Part shown: one piece after another, positions 56,312 to 64,000 of the stretch
Layout of the letters: the number at the start of each line of letters is the position of its first letter
How positions within the stretch are numbered: the stretch's first letter is position 1
NCBI RefSeq assembly: GCF_013386765.1
Contig: NZ_JACARE010000027.1
Coordinates: 62,323-126,322 of the forward strand
DNA length: 64,000 bases
Direction of reading: 5' to 3'
DNA from: Pseudomonas yamanorum
GTDB lineage: Bacteria > Pseudomonadota > Gammaproteobacteria > Pseudomonadales > Pseudomonadaceae
The notes under the pieces: generated by a model
Databases searched by the model: none
What the model was told of the DNA's origin: nothing
The model's input: the letters and a program-made list of their open reading frames with translations, nothing else
Made by a program: the position numbers and the translations under genes

Positions 56312-56983
56312 ATGAAAATTGGCATCATCGGAGCAGGCTTTATCGGACGCGCCGTTGCGCAGTTGGCATTGGCCGCCGGCCATGAAGTGATGTTGAGCAA
56401 CTCCCGTGGCCCTCAGTCAATGACCAGCGTGCGCAGCGGCATTCGCGGGGTTCAAGTGGGCACTGCGCAAGATGCAGCGCAATTTGGCGACCTGGCACTG
56501 CTGGCCATTCCGTTCGAGCATTACCGCAGCGTGCCGGCGCAGTGGCTGGAAGGCAAAATCGTGATGGATGCCAACAACTACTACCCGGATCGCGATGGCC
56601 ATATTCCAGTGCTCGACCGTTTTGAAACCACCACCAGCCGGTTGGTGGCCGAGCACCTGTCGCAGTCGACGGTGGTGAAAGTGTTCAACGCCATCCTGGC
56701 GCCAGACTTGACCCAGGACGCGCGCAGCAGCGGCGCACCCGATCGGCGTGCGCTGCCGGTCGCTGCAGATGATCCGGCCGCCAAGGCGCAAGTGATTGCC
56801 TTGCTGGACGACATAGGCTTTGACGCAGTGGATGCCGGCGGGCTGGATGAGAGCTGGCGGTTTGAACGCGCCAAACCTGCGTACTGCATTCCACTGGACA
56901 AAGAGGGGCTGAAGGCGGCCCTGGCGGCGGCGGAGCGCCAAGTAGAGCTGCCCGCCGGTGACTGGTACACGTCCAGACCGTAA
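56312..56983 (+). CDS. NADPH-dependent F420-reductase-like oxidoreductase (COG2085)
   Basis: The 223-residue protein starts with the dinucleotide motif GIIGAGFIGRAVAQLALAAGH and keeps the NSRGPQS segment typical of this family, in which the NADP 2'-phosphate is bound. Pseudomonas does not make coenzyme F420, so the true partner substrate is unknown. AGGAG lies before the ATG. It is probably regulated by the divergent LysR. Confidence 0.82.
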   Translation: MKIGIIGAGFIGRAVAQLALAAGHEVMLSNSRGPQSMTSVRSGIRGVQVGTAQDAAQFGDLALLAIPFEHYRSVPAQWLEGKIVMDANNYYPDRDGHIPVLDRFETTTSRLVAEHLSQSTVVKVFNAILAPDLTQDARSSGAPDRRALPVAADDPAAKAQVIALLDDIGFDAVDAGGLDESWRFERAKPAYCIPLDKEGLKAALAAAERQVELPAGDWYTSRP

Positions 56984-57096
56984 ACCCTGTAAAACCCCGC
57001 CGGCCACTGTCGTGTTCGGCGGATCCCCAGGCACTGCCAGCCCCGCAAATACGACCTATAGTCACACGACGATCAATTTCGCAGGGGTGCTGCAAA

Positions 57097-60024
57097 ATGC
57101 CATCTCGTCGCGTCCCTCTCTATGTGCACCTTTCCTACCTGTTCGTCGGGTTGCTGCTGCTTTTTGCGCTGATCAACCTCAGCTATCAATTCCTGCAGAC
57201 CAAGCGGTTCATGGCCGATGAGGCCCGTTCGCGCTTCGAGATCGCCGGCCAGCTCACCCTCAAAGAGTTGCAGAACCTGTACGGACCCGCCCAGCTCACC
57301 GTTGGCCTGCTGTCACAGCAGCGCCTGATGAACGCCACCACCCTGGATGAACGCCTCGACAGCCTGCCCTTCCTGGTGACGATGCTGAAGGCGCAGCCGG
57401 CGGTGCGAGGGGTTTACATGGGATACGGCAATGGCGATTTTTTCATGCTGTTTCGCGGGGATGAAAACCCTGCACGAGATCCAAGGCTGGCACCGCCAAC
57501 AGGCACCGCCTGGACCCTGCAGAACATCCAGGCACACGATGGCAAACCTGTCGGCGAGTATCTCTATTTGAACGCCGACCTGTCCGTTATGGAGCGCCGG
57601 GCTGATCCAGCCAACCAGTTCGATCCCCGCACCCGCAGCTGGTACACAGGCGCGAAATCCGCAGGAAAGCTGTTTGCAACCCAGCCATACCCGTTTTTCG
57701 GCACCGAGGACGTAGGGGTCAGTTTTGCTCAGCCTACGCAAAATGGTGCCGGGGTCGCTGGCATCGATATCAGCTTGCGCTCTATCGACCAACTTCTGCA
57801 GTCGGCCAAAATCACCCCGGGCTCACACCTGACCATCCTCAATCATAAAAACGAGGTGATCAGCTCTGAAAAGGGTTCGCGGCTGATATCGAACAGCAAT
57901 GGCGAAAATCGCCTGGCGCGCCTGGATGAGCTAAGCCTGCCGGTGACTCAACAATTTGTGGCGGCAGCGGCCACCCAACACAACGACCGATTAAGCCTCG
58001 GTACCCGCGACGGTGAATGGCAAGGCATGCGCGTTGAACTGCCGTTGGCGGGCACGGAAAATCTTTCCCTATGGATGACAACGCCGTATCGAGAGCTGAT
58101 GGCCAATGCGATTGCCACCCGCAATCACGGCTTGTTCATCTCCCTGGCGTTTCTTGTCGTGAGTATCCTGGTGGCCCTGGCCATGTCCCGTGCGGCATCC
58201 CGGCCGTTGGCGGCATTAACCCATCAGGCTACGCAAATAGAACAATTCAACTTTGAGGCATCAACGCAGGTTAAATCGAACATCGCCGAGGTCATCGACC
58301 TGGCACATGCCATGGGCAGCATGAAGTCCACCATTCAGCACTTTCTGGAACTATCGACGGTGCTGTCCAGCGAGACCAACTTCCAGAACCTGCTGGCGCG
58401 TTTGCTGATGGAAATGCAGGAGACCACCGGTGCCAAAGGCGGCTTGATCTATCTGGCCGATGCCCATGCCGGCCACTTGAAAGTGGCGCGAGTGCGTTGG
58501 GGCAATGAGTTACAGGAAACCACCGAGGGCAAGCCGATTGAACTGGCCGACAACCCGAACCACCCACTGGTGCAGGCACTCAATACGCCCCAGGCAAAGC
58601 CTGCGCGATTAAGCCGGGAACAATTGCAGACTCATTTTGGTTTTCTGAAGGATATCCAAACCTCACTGACGCTTTGGGCTTTACCGCTGAAGGACCGCAG
58701 CGGCCTGTTGCTGGGCGTCCACGTGTTGCTGGTGGATGAGAACGAACGGCGACTGACACCCTCGCTCATGGCCTTCGTGGAAGCCTTGTCGAGCACCGCC
58801 GCCATCGCCCTTAACACCCAGCGCCTGATCGATGAGCAGAAGACCTTGCTGGAGTCGTTTATCCAGCTGATCGCCGGTGCAATCGATGCCAAGAGCCCCT
58901 ACACCGGCGGCCACTGCCAGCGCGTACCTGAGCTGACGAAGATGCTCGCCCACGCGGCCTGTGCTGAAAGAGACGGGCCATTCAAGGATTTCGCGCTCAA
59001 TGAGGAGCAGTGGGAGGCGCTGCATATCGCGGCATGGCTGCACGACTGCGGCAAAGTCACCACGCCTGAATATGTGGTGGATAAAGCCACCAAGCTTGAA
59101 ACGCTGTACGACCGTATCCATGAAGTGCGGATGCGTTTCGAAGTGCTCAAGCGCGACGCCGAACTCGACTACTGGAAAAGTATCGCCGCTGGAGGTGCGG
59201 CCGAAACATTGCAGATAGAGCTGGCTGAAAAGCTCGCGCAACTGGATGACGATTTTGCCTTTGTGGCCCAGTGCAATATTGGCGGAGAGTTTATGGCGCC
59301 GGACCGTGTTGAACGCGTGCAGAAGCTGGCCAACTACACGTGGCGTCGCACCCTCTCAGACCGTATCGGCGTTTCCAACGAAGAAAGTGCCCGTAAACAA
59401 CGTTCGGCCGAAGCAGAACTTCCAACCATGGAACCCTTATTGGCAGATCGTGCCGATCACCTGTTCCCGCGCAGCAGCCGCGAAACCCTGAGTGATGACA
59501 ATCCGTACGGCTTCAAGGTCAAGGTTCCGGAACACCTCTACAACCGCGGGGAGCTTTATAACCTGTGTATCAGCCGCGGCACCCTGACCGAAGAAGAGCG
59601 CTACAAGATCAACGAGCACATCATCCAGACCATCAGCATGCTGGAAAAACTGCCGTTCCCGCGCCACCTCCAGCAAGTCCCGGAAATAGCTGGCGGCCAC
59701 CATGAGAAAATGGACGGCAACGGCTACCCGAAGCGTCTCACCCGCGAACAGATGAGTTGGCCGGCACGCATGATGGGGATCGCGGATATTTTCGAGGCAC
59801 TGACGGCCGTCGACAGGCCCTATAAAAAGGGCAAGAAGTTGTCGGAGGCGATCAAGATCATGGGCTTTATGAAAAAGGATCGGCACATCGACCCGGAGAT
59901 TTTCGACCTGTTCCTGCGCTCGGGGATCTACCTTGAATACGCCCGGCGTTACCTGCCCGAGGAATTGATTGATGCGGTGGATATCCAGCCCTACCTGGAC
60001 ATGAACTGCACTGAAGACGCTTGA
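57097..60024 (+). CDS. Membrane sensor HD-GYP phosphohydrolase (dCache-HAMP-GAF-HD-GYP)
   Basis: The 975-residue protein has a membrane span at about residues 11-31, a periplasmic dCache-like domain to about 340, a second span (about 348-368), a HAMP-like linker, a GAF domain (about 420-580) and a C-terminal HD-GYP domain. The catalytic HD lies in LHDCGK (H649, D650) and the GYP half in HHEKMDGNGYP (from H868). HD-GYP enzymes hydrolyse c-di-GMP. About 160 residues are inserted between the HD and GYP halves compared with canonical members. AGGGG precedes the ATG. Confidence 0.87.
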   Translation: MPSRRVPLYVHLSYLFVGLLLLFALINLSYQFLQTKRFMADEARSRFEIAGQLTLKELQNLYGPAQLTVGLLSQQRLMNATTLDERLDSLPFLVTMLKAQPAVRGVYMGYGNGDFFMLFRGDENPARDPRLAPPTGTAWTLQNIQAHDGKPVGEYLYLNADLSVMERRADPANQFDPRTRSWYTGAKSAGKLFATQPYPFFGTEDVGVSFAQPTQNGAGVAGIDISLRSIDQLLQSAKITPGSHLTILNHKNEVISSEKGSRLISNSNGENRLARLDELSLPVTQQFVAAAATQHNDRLSLGTRDGEWQGMRVELPLAGTENLSLWMTTPYRELMANAIATRNHGLFISLAFLVVSILVALAMSRAASRPLAALTHQATQIEQFNFEASTQVKSNIAEVIDLAHAMGSMKSTIQHFLELSTVLSSETNFQNLLARLLMEMQETTGAKGGLIYLADAHAGHLKVARVRWGNELQETTEGKPIELADNPNHPLVQALNTPQAKPARLSREQLQTHFGFLKDIQTSLTLWALPLKDRSGLLLGVHVLLVDENERRLTPSLMAFVEALSSTAAIALNTQRLIDEQKTLLESFIQLIAGAIDAKSPYTGGHCQRVPELTKMLAHAACAERDGPFKDFALNEEQWEALHIAAWLHDCGKVTTPEYVVDKATKLETLYDRIHEVRMRFEVLKRDAELDYWKSIAAGGAAETLQIELAEKLAQLDDDFAFVAQCNIGGEFMAPDRVERVQKLANYTWRRTLSDRIGVSNEESARKQRSAEAELPTMEPLLADRADHLFPRSSRETLSDDNPYGFKVKVPEHLYNRGELYNLCISRGTLTEEERYKINEHIIQTISMLEKLPFPRHLQQVPEIAGGHHEKMDGNGYPKRLTREQMSWPARMMGIADIFEALTAVDRPYKKGKKLSEAIKIMGFMKKDRHIDPEIFDLFLRSGIYLEYARRYLPEELIDAVDIQPYLDMNCTEDA

Positions 60025-60035
60025 TTCGCAGCCAA

Positions 60036-60074
60036 CAAAAAGCCCGCTGACCGTTACCGGTTCAGCGGGCTTTT
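60036..60074. terminator. Bidirectional intrinsic terminator
   Basis: The stem GCCCGCTGA/TCAGCGGGC is flanked by AAAAA and TTTTT. It lies between the convergent HD-GYP and mqo genes and can serve both. Confidence 0.92.
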
Positions 60075-60113
60075 TACATCGGTTTGGTCCTGAATCAGGA
60101 CCTCACCGACGTC

Positions 60114-61760
60114 TTACAGTGCGAGGTCAGAAGCTGGCTTGCTCGGCTCAGCCGCAGGCTTGGCAGCCTCGGTGGCTTTTGGAGCAGTCAGCTGCGGAAT
60201 CGCTGGCGGAGGCGTCAGCTGCAGAATGTTGGCGGTGTAGGCCCATTCTTTAGCAACAGCTTCAGGGCTGTCGTTCAGCTTGGTGCCGTAGCTAGGCACG
60301 ATCTGGTGCAGCTTTTCCTGCCAGGCCGGGGACGCAACCTGTTCCTTGAACACTTTCTGCAGCACGGTCAGCATGATCGGAGCCGCGGTGGACGCGCCTG
60401 GCGATGCACCCAACAGGCCTGCAATGGTGTTGTCGGCGGAGCTGACCACTTCGGTACCGAGTTTCAGGACGCCGCCCTGCTCTTCGTCACGCTTGATGAT
60501 CTGCACGCGCTGACCGGCTTGCCACAGGCGCCAGTCGGATTGCTTGGCGTTCGGGAAGTACTCTTGCAGCGCCTTGAAGCGGTCGTCATCCGACAGCATC
60601 AGTTGGCCAGCGAGGTACTCGACCAGTGGGTATTCGCGGATACCGACTTTGGTCATTGGCCAGATGTTGTGGGTGGTGGTGCTGGTCAGCAGGTCCAGGT
60701 ACGAGCCTTCTTTCAGGAACTTGGTCGAGAAGGTGGCGAATGGGCCAAACAGAATCACGCGCTTGCCATCCAGCACGCGGGTGTCCAGGTGCGGAACCGA
60801 CATCGGCGGTGCGCCAACCGACGCTTTACCGTAGGCCTTGGCCAGGTGCTGCTCGGCAATCGTTGGGTTATCGGTCACCAGGAACGAACCGCCAACAGGG
60901 AAGCCTGCGTATTCCTTGGCTTCAGGAATGCCCGACTTCTGCAGCAGGTGCAGTGCACCGCCGCCCGCGCCGATGAACACGAACTTGGCGTCAGTCGACG
61001 TCTTGGTGCCGTCTTTCAGGTTTTTGTAGCTGACACGCCACGAACCATCGGCGTTCTTGGTGATGTCCTGCACTTCGCTCGACAATTTCAGGTCGAACTT
61101 CGGCGTAGTTTGCAGGTGAGCGACGAACTGGCGGGTGATCTCGCCGAAGTTCACGTCCGTACCGATCGGGGTCCATGTGGCCGCGATTTTCTGGTTCGGG
61201 TCACGCCCTTCCATCATCAGCGGGACCCACTTCTTGATCTGCACCGGGTCTTCGGAGTACTGCATGCCGGCGAACAGCGGGCTCGCTTGCAGCGCTTCGT
61301 AACGCTTCTTCAGGAACTTGATGTTGTCATCGCCCCACACAAAGCTCATGTGCGGAGTGGAGTTGATGAACGAACGCGGGTTCTTCAGGACGCCCTGCTG
61401 AACCTGCCAGGACCAGAACTGACGGGAGATCTGGAACGCTTCGTTGATCTCGACCGCTTTCGGGATTTCAACGTTGCCGTTCTTGTCTTCCGGGGTGTAG
61501 TTCAGCTCAGCCAAAGCCGAGTGACCGGTACCGGCGTTGTTCCAGCCGTTGGAGCTTTCTTCGGCCACGCCATCGAGGCGCTCGACCATCTCCATCGACC
61601 AGTCCGGTTGCAGCTCGTTGAGCCACACACCCAGGGTCGCACTCATGATGCCGCCGCCGATCAGCAGCACATCGACTTTCTTTGCCTCTTCCGCGTGAAC
61701 GGACGTGATCCCCATCGACAAAGCCAGCCCCAGCAGGGCAGTGTTTACTTTTTTAAACAT
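60114..61760 (-). CDS. mqo: Malate:quinone oxidoreductase
   Basis: The 548-residue flavoprotein has the FAD motif LLIGGGIMSATLG near residue 36, the SSNGWNNAGTGHSALAELNYTP segment and the C-terminal GLLGASPGASTAAPIM motif of Mqo. It oxidises malate to oxaloacetate at the membrane and passes electrons to quinone. Residues 1-26 look like a signal peptide (ALLGLALSMGITSVHA), which is common in Pseudomonas Mqo. A Pro/Ala-rich tail of about 35 residues ends the protein. The ATG at 61760 has AGG upstream. Confidence 0.95.
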   Translation of the reverse strand: MFKKVNTALLGLALSMGITSVHAEEAKKVDVLLIGGGIMSATLGVWLNELQPDWSMEMVERLDGVAEESSNGWNNAGTGHSALAELNYTPEDKNGNVEIPKAVEINEAFQISRQFWSWQVQQGVLKNPRSFINSTPHMSFVWGDDNIKFLKKRYEALQASPLFAGMQYSEDPVQIKKWVPLMMEGRDPNQKIAATWTPIGTDVNFGEITRQFVAHLQTTPKFDLKLSSEVQDITKNADGSWRVSYKNLKDGTKTSTDAKFVFIGAGGGALHLLQKSGIPEAKEYAGFPVGGSFLVTDNPTIAEQHLAKAYGKASVGAPPMSVPHLDTRVLDGKRVILFGPFATFSTKFLKEGSYLDLLTSTTTHNIWPMTKVGIREYPLVEYLAGQLMLSDDDRFKALQEYFPNAKQSDWRLWQAGQRVQIIKRDEEQGGVLKLGTEVVSSADNTIAGLLGASPGASTAAPIMLTVLQKVFKEQVASPAWQEKLHQIVPSYGTKLNDSPEAVAKEWAYTANILQLTPPPAIPQLTAPKATEAAKPAAEPSKPASDLAL

Positions 61761-62253
61761 CAGTAGCACCTATGATAAAACGCCATCCGCCCCACCGCCC
61801 CTGATCATGGGCAACCCTCAATCACGCTGCGCCAGGCAACGCACCGCGGGGTTTGCACATTCACATGAGGACCGCAGGGTGGGCACACAAGGCCGACGTA
61901 TCGACCTCACTTTTATGTCCCTTCTGCGCTGACTTCTTATCATTATTGGCTTCAGCTACCTGGACGACAGCCAACCGCCGGGACGTATACGGGTGTACGC
62001 ACCGGAGAAAGACTAGACCAAGACGGCGCGCAGAATATCACGGCAAACAGCCGGTATGCGCTGTTTGGCCAATTGACAGCTCTAAATCGCGGGTTTTAAC
62101 GCCCAAGTGTCAAGCGCGACAGGCGCGACGTGGGGTCACAGGCCGCTTGATGAAACTGAACTCTGCGGCATAAGGCTGTTCTAGACAGCTTCGTCGCTGC
62201 TTGCGTAGCATCGGCGGCTGTCCTTCGTGCACTTCTTCCAAACAGAGTTACCC
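61761..62253. other. 493-bp divergent intergenic region, mqo / MFS transporter
   Basis: It should contain the promoters of mqo (minus) and the MFS gene (plus). No repeat, RNA or convincing small gene was recognised. Short open frames here have no family resemblance. Confidence 0.5.
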
Positions 62254-63441
62254 ATGACTATCCAGCAAACACCCGGGCACGTGCTGCCCGCGCGCAGCGC
62301 CGCCAAAATGGAAGCTGCCATGGCCGTGGGCGCCTTCGCGATCGGCACCGGCGAATTCGCCATCATGGGCTTGATGCCCGACATCGCCCACAATTTGAAT
62401 TTGAGTGAACCTCAGGTCGGCCACGCCATCAGCGCCTACGCGTTGGGCGTAATGGTCGGCGCCCCGCTGCTGGCCATCCTCGGCGCCAAGCTGCTGCGCA
62501 AACACATGCTGCTGTTGCTGATGGGCCTGTACGCCCTGGGCAACCTCGCCACCGCCTTCACCCCGACCTTCGGCTCGCTGGTGGCCTTCCGCTTCATCAG
62601 CGGCCTGCCCCACGGCGCCTACTTCGGCATCGCCGCCGTGGTCGCCTCCAGCATGGTGCCCAACGACAAACGCGCCGGCGCCGTGGCCCGCGTAATGATG
62701 GGCCTGACCCTGGCCATGCTGCTCGGCAACCCCATCGCCACCTTCCTCGGCCAACACCTGGGCTGGCGCTCGGCGTTTGCACTGGTCAGCGTGATTGCCC
62801 TGTGCACCATCGCGTTGGTCTGGCAGTTCGTACCGGATCGCCACGACGAACCCCGCAGCGACCCGCGCAAAGAACTGCGCGCCTTCACCAAACCCCAGGT
62901 GTGGATGGCGCTGTCCATTGGCGCTATTGGTTTTGCCGGGATGTTCTGCGTATTCAGCTACCTGGCGCCGACCATGCTCGAAGTGACCAAAGTATCGCCG
63001 CAGTGGATTCCATTCGGCTTGGCCGCGTTTGGCGTAGGCGGCATCATCGGCAACATCGCCGGCGGCAAACTGTTTGATCGCCTGCAATTTCGCGCCGTGG
63101 GCTGGATCATGGTGTGGTCGATGGCCGTGCTGATTTTCTTCACCTTCGCCGCGAGTTCACTGTGGAGCGTACTACTGGGCATCGGCCTGGTCGGCACCAT
63201 GATCGCCATGGCCGCGCCGTTGCAAATCCGCTTGATGGACATTGCCCATGAAGCGCCGAGCCTGGCGGCGGCGTCCAACCACGCGGCGTTCAACCTGGCG
63301 AACGCGCTGGGCCCGTGGCTGGGTGGGATGGCGATTACGGCGGGGTATGGGTGGACCAGCACTGGATACATCGGTGCTGCAACAGCGTTGGTAGGTTTGG
63401 GCATCTACCTGATCGCCCGCCGCATGAAAGGCGGCCACTAA
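62254..63441 (+). CDS. MFS transporter, DHA1/AraJ-like
   Basis: The 395-residue transporter has 12 spans, with the DHA1-type opening AVGAFAIGTGEFAIMGLMPDIA and the later FRFISGLPHGAYFG typical of AraJ/YdhP-like efflux proteins. Substrate unknown. The ATG at 62254 is preferred to an in-frame ATG at 62227 because MTIQQTP directly precedes the family core and an AGAG sequence lies upstream. Confidence 0.87.
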   Translation: MTIQQTPGHVLPARSAAKMEAAMAVGAFAIGTGEFAIMGLMPDIAHNLNLSEPQVGHAISAYALGVMVGAPLLAILGAKLLRKHMLLLLMGLYALGNLATAFTPTFGSLVAFRFISGLPHGAYFGIAAVVASSMVPNDKRAGAVARVMMGLTLAMLLGNPIATFLGQHLGWRSAFALVSVIALCTIALVWQFVPDRHDEPRSDPRKELRAFTKPQVWMALSIGAIGFAGMFCVFSYLAPTMLEVTKVSPQWIPFGLAAFGVGGIIGNIAGGKLFDRLQFRAVGWIMVWSMAVLIFFTFAASSLWSVLLGIGLVGTMIAMAAPLQIRLMDIAHEAPSLAAASNHAAFNLANALGPWLGGMAITAGYGWTSTGYIGAATALVGLGIYLIARRMKGGH

Positions 63442-63473
63442 CGCCACACTTCCAAAGCCTGCCCACGATCCAG

Positions 63474-63535
63474 TGTGGGAGCGGGCTTGCTCGCGAAAGC
63501 GGTGGGTCAGTCACTGAGTAAATGACAGACCCACC
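63474..63535. repeat. Solitary REP half with stem-loop
   Basis: A REP-type sequence (GTGGGAGCGGGCTTGCTCGCG) lies downstream of the MFS gene without its usual inverted partner. A stem GGTGGGTC/GACCCACC (63501-63508 and 63528-63535) follows, between the convergent MFS and lipoprotein genes. Confidence 0.7.
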
Positions 63536-63542
63536 CGCTCAG

Positions 63543-63764
63543 TCAGTCATCATGCATCAACCCCGAACCATACTCGCCATAACTACTCCCAAGCGCACTG
63601 CCCCCGAAATTCATCTTGGCGGCTTTGCTGGGGCTGTGGTCGCCAAAGGCCTGGCATCCGCCGGTGAAACAAGGGTCGCTGCTCACTTCCGACGAACCCG
63701 TCGAACAAGCGCTCAACAGCAACGCGCCGGCAATCATCACGACTTTGACGAGGTTGGAGATCAT
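63543..63764 (-). CDS. Small lipoprotein of unknown function
   Basis: The 73-residue product has a lipoprotein signal peptide with lipobox LLSAC (Cys at about residue 20) and a Ser/Gly-rich mature part with two more cysteines (DPCFTGGCQAFG). AAGGGAA precedes the ATG at 63764. No family recognised. The 236 bp upstream of it to the window end hold nothing I can name beyond its presumed promoter. Confidence 0.72.
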   Translation of the reverse strand: MISNLVKVVMIAGALLLSACSTGSSEVSSDPCFTGGCQAFGDHSPSKAAKMNFGGSALGSSYGEYGSGLMHDD

Positions 63765-64000
63765 TTTTCAGTTCCCTTGGCTGGAGGCGTAGGCATATAC
63801 GCTGATGGAGCGAGCGTAGACCTCAAAGTCTGTGGGAATTATGAAACTTTGCCGTGCGACAGGATTGGTTCAGCTTGATGTCGTTTTGCGACGAATTATC
63901 CCGGCACATATTCTGATTGGCGATATCAACAGTTAGCCCCTACATATTAAAGCCGACCGGGCATCAATTCAGATGAACCTGCGACCTACGTACAGGGAAG

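Overview
This window is a chromosomal segment of a Pseudomonas of the fluorescens group. The gene order serC-pheA-hisC-tyrA/aroA-cmk-rpsA-ihfB-wzz next to gyrA, mtnA, ubiG, mupP and an yciK-like gene is the conserved Pseudomonas 'supraoperon' neighbourhood. G+C-rich genes and interspersed Pseudomonas REP-type inverted repeats fit the same assignment. No rRNA, tRNA, CRISPR array, insertion sequence or prophage was recognised.

Region 1 (1-11193, all minus strand) is an O-antigen/surface polysaccharide locus. Read in the direction of transcription it encodes Wzz (chain length), then WecB and WecC (UDP-GlcNAc to UDP-ManNAcA), a WbpW-type bifunctional enzyme, Gmd and Rmd (fructose-6-P to GDP-D-rhamnose), a glycosyltransferase, a Wzx-like flippase and the N-terminal part of a Wzy-like polymerase cut by the window edge. 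The distal genes are visibly AT-richer than the rest of the window.

Region 2 (11583-28578) is housekeeping: a LapA-domain membrane protein, IHF beta, ribosomal protein S1, CMP kinase, the aromatic/serine pathway genes, DNA gyrase A, methylthioribose-1-P isomerase, an MTA/SAH deaminase-type amidohydrolase, UbiG, MupP and a YciK-type reductase.

Region 3 (28706-36853) is the most striking part. A LuxR 'solo' sits between two proline-iminopeptidase-family hydrolases, and one of these heads an operon for a complete peptide-type ABC importer. There is no luxI. I find a 20-bp lux-box-like palindrome on each side of the regulator. This is the layout of the PipR/OryR/PsoR class of plant-responsive LuxR proteins.

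Region 4 (36968-45905) carries purine/nucleobase uptake genes (an NCS2 permease with a divergent LysR and a Tsx-like porin; PunC with divergent PunR), an ArgD-like aminotransferase with a divergent LysR, and a HAD hydrolase.

Region 5 (46102-64000) is accessory and mixed. It holds an orphan ExoY-type nucleotidyl cyclase (a type III effector family), FabV, an LpxO-like hydroxylase, PpnN, a RidA protein, a VapBC toxin-antitoxin pair with a palindromic operator, small exported proteins, an EamA transporter, two more LysR regulators, an F420-reductase-like oxidoreductase, a large HD-GYP sensor with an unusual insertion, malate:quinone oxidoreductase, an MFS transporter and a small lipoprotein.
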